Assembly: GCA_043764095.1 (NCBI GenBank) | Contig: JAYUKX010000141.1 | Location: 157,015-221,014 of the forward strand | Direction: 5' to 3' | Length of the DNA: 64,000 nt | Origin: M3007 sp043764095 | GTDB lineage: Bacteria; Bacteroidota; Bacteroidia; Chitinophagales; Saprospiraceae | Shown: positions 1 to 9,900 of the stretch, one piece after another | How positions within the stretch are numbered: the stretch's first letter is position 1 | Layout of the letters: each line of letters begins with the position of its first letter | Position numbers and translations under genes: made by a program | Notes under the pieces: model-generated | Database searches by the model: none | What the model was told of the DNA's origin: nothing | What the model saw: the letters and a program-made list of their open reading frames with translations, nothing else

Positions 1-1620
1 GTGGATGAGTTTCAGGATACTAATTTTTTGCAATACGCCATTTTGAGGCGATTGGTCAAATATGAGGGCAGTACCGAAAATATTTTTGCAGTGGGCGACG
101 ATGCTCAAAGTATTTACGCTTTCCGGGGTGCCACTATTGATAACATCATTGATTTTGAAAAGGACTATCCCGACCTAAAAACCTTTAAACTGGAGCAAAA
201 CTACCGCTCTACGCACCATATCGTTGCGGCGGCCAATGAGGTCATTTCGCACAATAGAAAACAGTTACAAAAAACAATTTGGACGGATAAAGAAAGCCGC
301 GCCAAAATAAAACTGATCAAATGCCTGACCGATGATGAAGAAGCGCGCCGTGTTGCTGATCTCATTTTGGAGCAAAAAAACCGAGATCATATCCCGAATA
401 CGGAAATCGCCATCCTTTATCGCACCAATGCTCAAAGTCGCAAATTTGAAGAAGCACTCCGCCGCCAAAATTTGATGTACCGCGTTTACGGAGGCATGTC
501 TTTTTATCAACGAAAAGAAGTAAAAGACTTTATTGGTTACTTGCGCCTTGCCGTAAATCCGCAAGATGAAGAAGCACTTCGCAGGGTGATTAATTTCCCA
601 ACACGCGGCATCAGCGATGCAACAGTGGAAAAAATTAGCCGTTTTGCCGGAGAAAATAATATACCAGCATGGAGTGCAATGCTACATGTAACGGGTATTA
701 CCGAAAAAGCAAAGAAGGCATTAGGTAGTTTTAGAACCTTAATTGACAAATGGCAAAAACGCCTCCAAACCGATGATGCGTTCCAATTGTCGTCCGATAT
801 TTTAAGGCAATCTGGATTATTGGATATGCTAAAAGCCGATAATAGCCCCGAGGGTATGAGCAGAATGGAAAACGTCATGTCAGTACTCGATGCTATTTCC
901 GAATTTGTGGCTGGCGATAATAGTGCCGCTGTTATTGCAGGGGGAGAAGCAGGAGAGGTAGGTCTTTCCGCGTACCTCCAAACGGTTACCCTACTCACCG
1001 ATGCCGATGATAACAAAGATGGTAGCGACAATATTACGTTGATGAGCGTCCACTCTGCCAAAGGTTTGGAATATAGATCGGTGTTCGTGACAGGTATGGA
1101 AGAGCAACTTTTCCCGTCCTTTATGTCGCTCGAAGACCCCAAGGGCTTGGATGAAGAACGCCGATTGTTTTATGTTGCTATTACACGTGCCAAAGAATTA
1201 TTGACCCTCACTTATTGCAAAAGTAGGTACCGATATGGCCAAATTCGCGATTTTAAGCCTTCCAGATTTATTGAAGAAATCAATATTGAGCATTATGACA
1301 TCGGTGGTGGGTTTGGTTCTTTGCGCCCACAAGAAGATCGAGCCTCTACGGGTGCGCGCGTGAGCGGGATTGCGCCTATACGTAGGAACAATGGCCCGCT
1401 AAAACCCGCTATTACGGCTGCGCAACAAGCCAGTTTTGCGGCGTCTCCCGCTGAAATGATCACTCCCGGTGCTTTTGTACTGCACCTCAAGTTTGGTAAA
1501 GGAGAGATTGTTAAGGTGGAAGGGCCTAAAGACGGTAAAATGGCAACCATCCGCTTCGAAGGCGACGAAGTACCGCAACGACTTATTGCCCTCAAATTTG
1601 CCAAACTCCAAATTCTGTAA
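1..1620 (+). CDS. pcrA: UvrD/PcrA-type ATP-dependent DNA helicase, C-terminal part (5' end outside window)
   Basis: This is a superfamily 1A helicase, which unwinds DNA 3'-5' in repair and replication restart. The frame is open from base 1 and begins inside motif II (VDEFQDTN), so the Walker A part lies upstream of the window. Visible motifs in order: GDDAQSIYAFRG (motif III, about residues 32-43), LEQNYRS (motif IV), LMSVHSAKGLEY (motif V, about 347) and FYVAITRAKE (motif VI, about 390). The last 55 residues (FGKGEIVKVEG...) resemble the C-terminal Tudor-like domain of PcrA. Only 18 bp separate it from hisF, so co-transcription is possible. PcrA and UvrD cannot be told apart from this part alone; Rep is less likely because of the C-terminal domain. 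Confidence 0.93.
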   Translation: MDEFQDTNFLQYAILRRLVKYEGSTENIFAVGDDAQSIYAFRGATIDNIIDFEKDYPDLKTFKLEQNYRSTHHIVAAANEVISHNRKQLQKTIWTDKESRAKIKLIKCLTDDEEARRVADLILEQKNRDHIPNTEIAILYRTNAQSRKFEEALRRQNLMYRVYGGMSFYQRKEVKDFIGYLRLAVNPQDEEALRRVINFPTRGISDATVEKISRFAGENNIPAWSAMLHVTGITEKAKKALGSFRTLIDKWQKRLQTDDAFQLSSDILRQSGLLDMLKADNSPEGMSRMENVMSVLDAISEFVAGDNSAAVIAGGEAGEVGLSAYLQTVTLLTDADDNKDGSDNITLMSVHSAKGLEYRSVFVTGMEEQLFPSFMSLEDPKGLDEERRLFYVAITRAKELLTLTYCKSRYRYGQIRDFKPSRFIEEINIEHYDIGGGFGSLRPQEDRASTGARVSGIAPIRRNNGPLKPAITAAQQASFAASPAEMITPGAFVLHLKFGKGEIVKVEGPKDGKMATIRFEGDEVPQRLIALKFAKLQIL

Positions 1621-1638
1621 ATTTATAAATTACTCATT

Positions 1639-2397
1639 TTGTTAGCAAAACGTATCATTCCCTGTCTCGATATAAAAGACGGCAAAACTGTAAAAGGAGT
1701 CAATTTTGAAAACCTTCGGGATGCCGGCGATCCGATTGCACTAGCGGCTGCTTATGCCCAACAAGGCGCGGACGAAATTGTCTTTTTGGATATTAGTGCA
1801 ACCCATGAGCAGCGCGATACATTGGCCGAATTGGCTAGAAATGTAGCGATGGTGCTCAATATCCCGTTTACCATCGGCGGCGGTATCAAATCGGTAGCGC
1901 AGGTGGAAATTTTATTGCAATCGGGTGCCGATAAAATTAGTATCAATTCTGCTGCTGTAAAACGACCTGAATTAATCAACGAATTGTCCTTAGCCTTTGG
2001 TAGTCAATGTGTTGTATTGGCGGTGGATATTAAAAAAGACGCTACTGGCCAATGGAAAGTATGGCTCAATGGAGGCCGATTACAAACAGAATGGCTGGCA
2101 ACAGAATGGATTAAAGAAGCAGTTGAGCGTGGCGCAGGAGAAATCCTACTTACTTCTATGGATCACGACGGCGTAAAGGAAGGCTTCGCATTGGATATTA
2201 CCCGTATCATATCCCAATCTGTATCTGTGCCCGTTATTGCATCAGGTGGCGCAGGGGCGATGGTCCATTTTAAAGACGTTTTTACGCTCGGTGCCGCAGA
2301 TGCAGCATTGGCAGCCAGTATTTTTCACTTCGGGGAAATTCCAATTCCCACACTAAAAAACTATTTACAACATGAAGGAATCTCCATTCGACGCTGA
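1639..2397 (+). CDS. hisF: Imidazole glycerol phosphate synthase cyclase subunit HisF
   Basis: HisF uses ammonia supplied by HisH to close the imidazole ring, giving imidazole glycerol phosphate and AICAR. It is a cytoplasmic (beta/alpha)8 barrel. The 252 residues match the usual length. The start MLAKRIIPCLDIKDGKTVKG is typical; Asp11 in CLDIKDG is one catalytic acid, and AVDIKKD (about residue 130) carries the other. Phosphate-binding loops TIGGGI and ASGGAGA are present. The start codon is TTG, chosen because it gives the canonical N-terminus. The gene overlaps hisIE by 26 bp, so the two are translationally linked. No other his genes are in view. Confidence 0.96.
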   Translation: MLAKRIIPCLDIKDGKTVKGVNFENLRDAGDPIALAAAYAQQGADEIVFLDISATHEQRDTLAELARNVAMVLNIPFTIGGGIKSVAQVEILLQSGADKISINSAAVKRPELINELSLAFGSQCVVLAVDIKKDATGQWKVWLNGGRLQTEWLATEWIKEAVERGAGEILLTSMDHDGVKEGFALDITRIISQSVSVPVIASGGAGAMVHFKDVFTLGAADAALAASIFHFGEIPIPTLKNYLQHEGISIRR

Positions 2398-3031
2398 TTG
2401 TAGCATTGATATAAATCCAGAAAATAGTAAAAAATGGGCTGATTTAGCCCTTAAAACTGATCAAAATGGGCTTGTTCCTGCAATTATTCAGGACGCACAA
2501 ACCCAACAAGTCCTCATGCTGGGCTATATAAATGCCGAATCCTGGGCACTAACTTTGGAAACGGGTAAAGTGACTTTTTTCTCCCGCTCCAAACAAAGGT
2601 TGTGGACTAAGGGCGAAAGCACGGGTCATTTTCTATACCTGCAATCGGCAGCACTAGACTGCGACCGCGATACGCTCCTCTTGTACGTGAATCCTGATGG
2701 CCCCACTTGTCATACAGGAAAAGTAACTTGCTGGGGTGAACAACGTACTTCAAAGGGCTTTCTTCACGTGCTGGAGCAACAAATTCAAGAGCGGAAGGCA
2801 AATCCCAAAGAAGGCTCTTATACCAATCACTTATTGGAAAAAGGCATTGCGAAAATTGCACAAAAAGTAGGCGAAGAAGCCGTAGAAACCGTTATCGAAG
2901 CGATGCAAGACAAAGATGATTTGTTCAAAAACGAAGTATCGGATCTATTGTACCATTTGCTGGTGCTGCTGGCGGCCAAAGGTACTTCTTTACAGGAAAT
3001 TGAAGAAGTTTTAGCATCAAGACAACGATAA
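2372..3031 (+). CDS. hisIE: Bifunctional phosphoribosyl-AMP cyclohydrolase / phosphoribosyl-ATP pyrophosphatase HisIE
   Basis: The fused enzyme carries out steps 2 and 3 of histidine biosynthesis: PR-ATP to PR-AMP, then ring opening of PR-AMP. The N-terminal cyclohydrolase (about residues 30-125) shows VLMLGYINAESW, the acidic DCDRDT and the cysteine motif GPTCHTGKVTCW, which ligate zinc and magnesium. The C-terminal MazG-like pyrophosphohydrolase (about 130-219) shows EEAVETVIEAMQ and NEVSDLLYHLLVLL. The 219 residues fit the fused form common in Bacteroidota. The leading 24 or so residues are variable. The start overlaps the end of hisF. The 155 bp to the next gene contain weak inverted repeats (TTTAAAGTGTTTCA at 3093, TGAAACATTAAA at 3124), perhaps a terminator. 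Confidence 0.95.
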   Translation: MKESPFDADCSIDINPENSKKWADLALKTDQNGLVPAIIQDAQTQQVLMLGYINAESWALTLETGKVTFFSRSKQRLWTKGESTGHFLYLQSAALDCDRDTLLLYVNPDGPTCHTGKVTCWGEQRTSKGFLHVLEQQIQERKANPKEGSYTNHLLEKGIAKIAQKVGEEAVETVIEAMQDKDDLFKNEVSDLLYHLLVLLAAKGTSLQEIEEVLASRQR

Positions 3032-3186
3032 AACAAACTTTTTTGGGGTAAATAATTGCTTTAAAACAAGATAAAACTCAACTTTTTAGATGTTTAAAGT
3101 GTTTCATTTAACGTTGAGTGCTCTGAAACATTAAAGTGAATGCATTTTTCAAGAGACCTCAACAACCTAAAACTTAGATACATTTC

Positions 3187-4350
3187 ATGAACGCATCCAT
3201 AAAAATTTTTACCTGGTTCAAGGTTCCTGTGTACCTACACTGGTCATTTAGTTTAATATTGATCTTTTTGGGCTGGCAAAGTAATCAACACGGCTTATCG
3301 GTTTCGGATATTTTTTTCCAGTTTTTTGCGCTAATTGCTTTATTTGCCTGTGTTTTGCTCCACGAGTTTGGTCATTCTTTAATGGCAAGGCACTATGGCG
3401 TAAAAACACAAGATATCATTTTAACACCCATTGGAGGTATTGCACGGCTAGAAAAAATGCCAGAATTGCCCAAGCAAGAACTATTGGTGGCGATCGCCGG
3501 GCCAATGGTAAATGTCGCGATTATTCTCCTGCTTTTTATCGTGAGCAAATTTATCTTTTTTTCTGGAGAAATTGAATGGTGGTATTTTAAAGAAAGCGTA
3601 TTGGATATGTTATCCTTTCGATCTGGTTCCGACGAAGCAGATCTAGTGCTGCAAGATTCGGGGATCAATATGCCCACTTGGATGTTTTTATTGCCGCTAC
3701 TGATGGTCATTAATATTACCATGGTTTTATTTAATATGATCCCAGCATTTCCAATGGATGGCGGCAGGGTTTTTCGTTCTCTCTTAGCCATGAGCATTGG
3801 AAGGGTAAAAGCGACACGGATAGCCTCCTATTTGGGACAGTTTTTAGCCGCCGGATTTGTGGTTTATGGCCTGTATTCACAGCAGTATATGTTAGCATTT
3901 ATCGGTTTTTTTGTGTTTAACACTGCTCGTCAAGAGGAGTCAATGGTGACTAGCGACGATGTTTTGAGTAAATTTCAAGCAAAAAACTTAATGCGCACGC
4001 AGTTTACACGATTGACAGGCAACGATTGGATGCAAACCCCCATCGAACTATATACCAGAACCGCCGAAAAGCATTTTTTAGTTTTTAATTTTTCAGAAGA
4101 ACTACTGGGTTATTTGGATGAGCAAAGTATCCTACAAGCCACCAAAACAAGGGCTTTGACTACACAAGTGACCGAGTTTATTAAAACGCCTGTTCAAATT
4201 GTCAATGAAAATGAATCGCTCAAATATGTCCATCATTTGTTACAGCAATCCAAACAAGGTATTTTGGCGGTTGTGGACGATGCCCAAAAATTATTGGGTG
4301 TGATTGATTTCGAAGGCTTTGAGAAATTTATGAAAATAAACCAAGGATAA
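3187..4350 (+). CDS. Site-2 protease-type membrane zinc metalloprotease (M50) with CBS-like tail
   Basis: This is an intramembrane protease of the M50 family, expected to cut transmembrane segments of regulators such as anti-sigma factors. The substrate is unknown. The zinc motif HEFGH is at residues 59-63 and the third ligand lies in NMIPAFPMDGGR (Asp191). About five or six hydrophobic segments fill residues 1-240. The soluble tail (about 255-387) reads like two degenerate CBS repeats (VTEFIKTPVQIVNENESL, GILAVVDDAQKLLGVID), the architecture of the bacterial/archaeal S2P group with CBS domains. The next gene follows after 12 bp. The family is clear; the physiological role is not. Confidence 0.9.
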   Translation: MNASIKIFTWFKVPVYLHWSFSLILIFLGWQSNQHGLSVSDIFFQFFALIALFACVLLHEFGHSLMARHYGVKTQDIILTPIGGIARLEKMPELPKQELLVAIAGPMVNVAIILLLFIVSKFIFFSGEIEWWYFKESVLDMLSFRSGSDEADLVLQDSGINMPTWMFLLPLLMVINITMVLFNMIPAFPMDGGRVFRSLLAMSIGRVKATRIASYLGQFLAAGFVVYGLYSQQYMLAFIGFFVFNTARQEESMVTSDDVLSKFQAKNLMRTQFTRLTGNDWMQTPIELYTRTAEKHFLVFNFSEELLGYLDEQSILQATKTRALTTQVTEFIKTPVQIVNENESLKYVHHLLQQSKQGILAVVDDAQKLLGVIDFEGFEKFMKINQG

Positions 4351-4362
4351 ATCGGTACTGCT

Positions 4363-4908
4363 ATGAAAAAATTAATGTTTTTTGCGCTGTTGGCCACTAC
4401 CATATTCGCTAATTGTCAAGACGAAACCAAATTACCCACTTGCATTGATGGCATACAAAACCAAAATGAAACAGGTGTAGATTGTGGTGGTCCTTGCGTT
4501 GCTTGCTTTGAAGGTGTTCATGGACAATGGAAATCAACACCAGTTGCGCCTATTTTATCCGCCTCCGCCGATTCGATACTTGCTGAATTCAAACAAGATG
4601 GTAATTACGAATTAACGTATTGGAAAAGCGGATTTTCCTCCAAGTTTACAGGGACTTTTGTACAAGTATTCTCTGGCGTAAATCCGATTTACGCGGTCAC
4701 TTTAAATCAAAAAACGCCTTCTGTGGCCGTATTCAGGGGTATGATGCAATTGTCCAATGCAGATTCAAATATGTTGTACGAAACAGTACAAACCTCACCT
4801 GCTATTGGAGCAACCCCACCATTAGCCACAGAAGGGTTTGGTAGTAGTAAATTTAACGGCGTGGCATTGGGGAACAACAATATACAGTCTTATTCGCGTA
4901 AAAAATAG
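4363..4908 (+). CDS. Putative lipoprotein with CxDGxxN/DCGGPC motif
   Basis: The function is unknown. The N-terminus MKKLMFFALLATTIFANC is a lipoprotein signal with Cys18 as the likely acylated residue. A cysteine-rich linker follows (CIDGIQNQNETGVDCGGPC), a motif seen after the signal in many Bacteroidota surface lipoproteins, and then a domain of about 140 residues without recognised motifs, possibly a lipocalin-like beta fold given WKSTPVAPILSASADSILAE and alternating strands. It lies 12 bp after the S2P gene and is probably co-transcribed. It ends 54 bp from a convergent gene. Confidence 0.75.
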   Translation: MKKLMFFALLATTIFANCQDETKLPTCIDGIQNQNETGVDCGGPCVACFEGVHGQWKSTPVAPILSASADSILAEFKQDGNYELTYWKSGFSSKFTGTFVQVFSGVNPIYAVTLNQKTPSVAVFRGMMQLSNADSNMLYETVQTSPAIGATPPLATEGFGSSKFNGVALGNNNIQSYSRKK

Positions 4909-4927
4909 ATAAAAACTGCACAATCCC

Positions 4928-4942
4928 GACTTCGGAGAAGTC
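4928..4942. terminator. Short hairpin between convergent genes
   Basis: GACTTC-GGA-GAAGTC forms a 6-bp stem with a three-base loop in the 54 bp between the convergent genes ending at 4908 and 4963. It lacks a good T-run on either side, so terminator function is only suggested by position. Confidence 0.35.
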
Positions 4943-4962
4943 CAACATTTGTATTTGATCGT

Positions 4963-5562
4963 TTAAATTTCGTTCAAGAACCGCCCAAATACCCAACCCA
5001 TTTCGCCATTATTTCGGCGTACTTGGTACCAAATATCATTGTCGGTTTTATCAAAAACGTAGGTAGGAAGATTGCTGGTCATCAAGCCATGTTTCGGGTG
5101 TTCGAATTGGATATCGTAAGCATTGTGGTCGGCATCGTAGCCCAATATTTTTACGGCTTTCCCTTTGAGTAGCGACGAACCATCTCCCAAATTGATACTT
5201 TGGTTTAAAATCGCTTCCGAATTGGACAAAGACACTTGCTTTTGAAGAATAGACACCTGCTCTCTTTCGTTAAAATTGCCCAATTTGTCGGAACTCACCG
5301 ATGCCGAGGCGCGCATAATGACGTTTCCGGCATTTATTTCACCTTGACTCACTTTTTTGTCGGTAAAGCCGTTTACTTTGCGCAATTCCGAATCCAGCGA
5401 TTTGAGTTCAGCAGATAACTGTGCAAGTTCTTTGCGTTCGTTGAGTTCTTGTTTCTTGAATTCTAGTGCTTGGCGGGCCTTTTCCACTTCGGATACTTTT
5501 TCATTGTTACAAGATGCAGCGATCAATGTGATGCTGAGGAATAATACTGCGGATAATTTCAT
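4963..5562 (-). CDS. Putative lipoprotein with coiled coil and SH3-like domain
   Basis: The chosen start gives MKLSAVLFLSITLIAASCNN, a lipoprotein signal with a lipobox cysteine (residue 18). An in-frame upstream start at 5616 would add 18 residues before this signal and is unlikely. Residues about 22-60 are charged and helical (EKARQALEFKKQELNERKEL), a likely coiled coil. The C-terminal part (GNVIMRASASVSSDKLGNF ... WYQVRRNNGEMGWVFGRFL) has the pattern of a bacterial SH3b domain, typically binding cell wall or protein partners. It is divergent from the MepA-like gene at 5707, so a link to peptidoglycan is conceivable but unproven. Confidence 0.75.
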   Translation of the reverse strand: MKLSAVLFLSITLIAASCNNEKVSEVEKARQALEFKKQELNERKELAQLSAELKSLDSELRKVNGFTDKKVSQGEINAGNVIMRASASVSSDKLGNFNEREQVSILQKQVSLSNSEAILNQSINLGDGSSLLKGKAVKILGYDADHNAYDIQFEHPKHGLMTSNLPTYVFDKTDNDIWYQVRRNNGEMGWVFGRFLNEI

Positions 5563-5706
5563 GTTGTTTAATAATTTAATTGGTGAGTTTGATGGTACAA
5601 TATTCGGTTGTGCCACAATATGGGATGTACAGGATCTAGTATTTAGATACAGATTAGGAGTAATCGTAGGAAATGGGCTAGTATTCGTTTTGTCAAAGTT
5701 AAATAC

Positions 5707-6522
5707 ATGAAGAAAACAGGTTACTTTATTGTACTCATTTTATTAGCGACAATACTCACCATTTTGACCCAAATAGGTGGTGTCGTCTTGCTATTGAGTG
5801 AATTATCCTATAAAAATGTACGGCAGGCAAAGCGAAGTCGCGTACTTACTTTTATGTTTTTTTACTCCATGGCAATATTATTTATTGTTCCAATACTGGC
5901 AAAACCATTTGGCCGTGTGCCGTTACCTGTTTATAGTAATGGCTTAGTAAAACCCGTTTCCATCTGGACGTGTATGCTCAACCGGCATTATGTCCGTCCT
6001 GCGTTAAGGGAATCCGTAGAAAAAGCGGCAATTACACTAGAAACAACCTACACAGGAGCAGAAATCAGATACCTGGATGCAAATTTTCCATTTTTTGATG
6101 GCTTCCCATTGCTACCACACTTGAGCCACAGTGATGGAAAAAAACTCGATATTGCGTTCTTTTACAAGGAAAAACCAAGTCAAAAACCGACGAATAACAA
6201 ACCGTCAAGAAGTGGATACGGTGTTTTTACTGCACCCAAAAGCAACGAACGCAACCGAATATCGGAGTGCTTGGACAAAGGATATTGGCAATATGATTTT
6301 AGCAAATACCTCACCTTTGGTAGCCATCCCAATGATTTCGAATTAGATGAAGAGCGCACCCGTGCTTTGATTATGCTCTGGATCAACGATCCCAATATAG
6401 AGAAAATGTTCATTGAACCACATTTAGAGGAACGCATGGGTTTAGCACAATATGATAAAGTGCGGTTGCATGGTTGTCAGGCGGTGCGGCATGACGATCA
6501 TTTGCATGTGCAAATACGGTAA
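5707..6522 (+). CDS. Membrane-anchored MepA/LAS-type zinc peptidase-like protein
   Basis: Two N-terminal hydrophobic segments (about residues 5-30 and 48-66) anchor a domain with the LAS metallopeptidase signature: His141-x6-Asp148 (SHSDGKKLD) and the C-terminal DDHLHV, with His265 and His267. This is the ligand layout of penicillin-insensitive murein endopeptidase MepA and D-Ala-D-Ala peptidases, which cut peptidoglycan cross-links. MepA proper is periplasmic and lacks the two membrane segments, so this is a divergent relative. Activity on murein is inferred. The gene runs alone, divergent from the SH3-like lipoprotein and followed by a palindrome-containing spacer. Confidence 0.72.
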   Translation: MKKTGYFIVLILLATILTILTQIGGVVLLLSELSYKNVRQAKRSRVLTFMFFYSMAILFIVPILAKPFGRVPLPVYSNGLVKPVSIWTCMLNRHYVRPALRESVEKAAITLETTYTGAEIRYLDANFPFFDGFPLLPHLSHSDGKKLDIAFFYKEKPSQKPTNNKPSRSGYGVFTAPKSNERNRISECLDKGYWQYDFSKYLTFGSHPNDFELDEERTRALIMLWINDPNIEKMFIEPHLEERMGLAQYDKVRLHGCQAVRHDDHLHVQIR

Positions 6523-6929
6523 TTTATCTCAATTTTCAAGTGGCTCTCTTTAATGATTGGCATATTGTCGGGGCGATTTTTCAGTCTAATGTCGTCAACT
6601 TAGCGATCTACTAACTACAAAGTACCTAAACTTTTCATCGAATTGAGTAAATATTCAGTAATCCAAAGTGTCCTATAAACCAAATGTGCCTATTGTCGGG
6701 GTGACAGAAAAAGTCGCCCCGACAATAGGCTCGCATTCGATAAGTGTTCACTTGGGCTTGATGCGATGGGGCAAGAGATCAAAAATAACTGCTCCCTAAT
6801 TTATGCAATTCCCCCCAAAAATACATCCTTCCCGCGGTCACAGAATAAACAAAAACATTCTACAACACCATTTCATTCATTTTTCCGTTATTTGTGCGGA
6901 AAATTTCCCTTTCAATTAAATAGCCACCT
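6523..6929. other. 407-bp intergenic region with repeats, no gene supported
   Basis: The region contains a half copy of the recurrent ATTGTCGGGGCGA sequence at about 6563-6575, the full hairpin at 6688-6730, and near the next gene a 7-bp inverted repeat (TTTTCCG at 6881, CGGAAAA at 6897, 9-bp gap) that could lie in the 5' leader or be an operator of the macroglobulin gene. A 68-codon frame at 6766 has no recognisable features and is not called. Confidence 0.6.
6688..6730. repeat. CCTATTGTCGGGG hairpin, copy 1
   Basis: Left arm GCCTATTGTCGGGGTGAC (6688-6705) and right arm GTCGCCCCGACAATAGGC (6713-6730) pair over 18 bp with a single G-T wobble; the loop is 7 bases. A second hairpin with the same core is at 55110-55154. 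It lies downstream of the gene ending at 6522, so it could act as a terminator, but the repeated sequence suggests a dispersed extragenic palindrome. Confidence 0.8.
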
Positions 6930-9900
6930 ATGCAAATCACCCTTAAAGGCATTCTTTTTGCTGCCCTATTAGCCACTTTGGCATCTTGTCATCTATTCAA
7001 TAAAAACAAAACTGAAACCACCATGGCCACAACCGGAGACTATACATCCGAATGGAAAATCGTGGATAGCCTTGAACAACAGCGGCTACCCAAAAGTGCA
7101 CTCGAAAAAGTAGAATCAATCGCACTACGCGCACGCGCAGAAAACAATACCGAGCAAATCCTCAAAACGGTCATTTATAAAGGCAAATACACCGTCGAAC
7201 TGGAAGAAGACGGTATCGTAAAAGCCATACAACTCTTTGAAACAGAAGAAAAAACAGCAACACAACCCGCTAAAGCCGTACTCCAAAGTATGCTAGGCGA
7301 AATGTACCGCAATTACCTACAAAGCAATGGCTGGAACCTATCATCACGTACACCTATTCCCGATGGAGAAGGAGGCGATATCCTCACTTGGTCTGCTGCA
7401 CAGATTGAAAAACGCGCTTTAGACCTGTATCTTTCGTCTGTTGAACCCATTGAATTACTGTACAATACGCCCGTTGGCAATTTTAAAGAACTCATTCGTA
7501 AAGGTATCAATGATAGCATTTCGGGCAATAGCCTCCACCCTACCCTATTGGATATTTTGGCTTACCGCGCCATAGCGCATACGAGTAACGAAAGCAGTTA
7601 TTTGAACGAGCCAAGTTTCAGGTTCAACCTCGATCAAGAGGCCGCTTTTGCGCAACCTGACGCTTTTGTAAAAACCAAGTTTGAATCCGAAGATTTGAAC
7701 TCCGGTAAGTGGCGCACCATTCAAATGTACCAAAAACTCACCGAATGGCACTTGAAAAAGCCACAATCGCCATCTATTGTTGAAGTAACGCTGCGCAGAT
7801 TAGAATTTGCTCAAAACAATAGCAGTAGAAATGATATTGATAAATTATATATTTCGGCACTTGACGATTTATTAAAAACATGGAAATCATCACCCGTTTG
7901 TACCGAAATTATGTACAACCAAGCCAGATATTGGGTGAACCGAAGTCAAATAAAAGATGCGGTCGAGATTTGCAAGAAGGCAATCGCTGCTTTCCCAGAT
8001 AGTTATGGGGCTAATGAATGTAAAAGTTTATTGGCACAATTGGAGCAACCTGCGTTGCAATTGCAAATAGAACAGCATAATTTGCCGGAACAAGCCATTT
8101 TATTGCATTTATCCTACAAAAATATAGACCAAGGTACTTACAAAATTGTAGAATGGCCCGAAGAGACCGATAAGCAAAACAATGAAGACGTGCAATCAAG
8201 ATTATTAATGGCCAAAGCGGTATCCAAAACGGCATTTACCATCAAAAATCCAGGCGACTACCAACAACACCACACCGAAATAATGGTAAATCCATTGCCT
8301 TCGGGTAATTATGCCATTGTTTTATCCAAAACGGGTAATTTTGATAAAAAGGAAGACATTAGCGATTATGCCTTCTTTAATTGCACCAATATTGCAGCAA
8401 TCCGTTTGGCTTCTTCCAATAATTATACAGATTATTGGGTTGTTGACCGCGCCACAGGGCAACCATTGCCGGGCATCAAAGGCGATCTTATGGAGTATCG
8501 GTGGGATAATAACCGTAATAAAGCCACTTATATACGTGAAGTAGTGAGCGATGCCAATGGCAATGTACGGATAGAGGGGGATAGGAAAAACTCCAATATG
8601 TACGTGATCTTTAGGTCTGGGAAAAATACCGTCCGCACTGATTACTTCAATAATTATCAGCAAGAAATACCCCACCATTCCGGAGAAGTGCAATTCTTCA
8701 CCGACCGCAGTATTTATCGTCCCGGACAAACCATTTATTTTAAAGGTATTGCGCTCAAACGCAACGAAAAATATATGCCTTCCATTCTTGCAAATACTGC
8801 CGTCACCGTCACATTGCGCGATGCAAATGGACAAGAACGCGGTAAAATGGATCTTAAAACCAACGAATTTGGTACATTTAATGCCACCTTTATATTACCA
8901 ACAGGTGTATTAACAGGTAGTTTTAGTATTGAAGCAGTAGGCGACGCTGGTAGTGGTACTACTTATGTCCAGGTGGAGGAATACAAACGCCCTAAATTCG
9001 AGGTGACCTTTGAACCCATGGAAGGCAGTTACCGCATCAATGAACAGGTGACCGTAAAAGGATTGGCGATGAATTACGCCGGCAACCCCTCCGATGCATC
9101 TAAAGTAACGTGGCGGGTGGTACGACGCACATGGACTCCTTGGTGGTGGTACAAACGCGGTGGCGGCTATTATAACGATGATGTACAAGAAATTGCACAA
9201 GGCACTGTTACCACAGGCGTGGATGGCAAATTCGATATTGTATTCAAAGCAATACCTAGCGACGAACCGGAAGCCCAATACCCGCCAGCATTCAATTACG
9301 AGGTGACAGCAGAGGTGACCGATCAAAGCGGTGAAACCCGTTCGGGCGAAACATCAGTAAAAATTGGTAAATACAGTGTAATATTGAGCAATAGCCTAGA
9401 ATTGAAAACGATTTTGGATTCGCTAAAATCGGTGTCTTTGATTACTAATAATTTGGCCGACAAAAAGATTCCGACAAAAGGTATCATTACCCTCCAAAAA
9501 TTGAGCGCACCGGATCGTTTTTTCAAAACAAAACCTTTCCAAGCCATTGATATTACCAGTATTGACGAGGCGACTTTCAGGAAAAACTTTCCAGCATTCG
9601 CCTATAACGAGGAGGATTTACCTAAAAATTGGAAACCCGTGGGTGCAGCCTTAACCTATAATTTTGATACAGGTAAATCGGATAAAATTGACCTAACGAC
9701 TCAAAATATCGCACCCGGACACTATAAAGTGACGATGGAGGCCAAAGATAGTTATGGAGTCACAGTCACTTCTGAAAAAACAGTAGAAGTGCGCAAGAAT
9801 ACCTTAGATTTCCAGGGTGCTGCACATATCTCTAAAAATCAAATTGTTCATCCCGGCGAAACCGCGAGCATGACGATTGTTACGTCTTTCCCAGGTTTGT

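Noticed and set aside
537..1142. 201-codon frame on the minus strand opposite the helicase gene
   Set aside because: It is a shadow of the helicase, which has all conserved motifs in the + frame.
3032..3186. Riboswitch or leader peptide for the M50 gene
   Set aside because: Two competing weak inverted repeats are seen, with no known riboswitch core.
6766..6972. 68-codon frame before the macroglobulin gene
   Set aside because: It overlaps the true start of the macroglobulin gene in another frame and has no sensible protein features.
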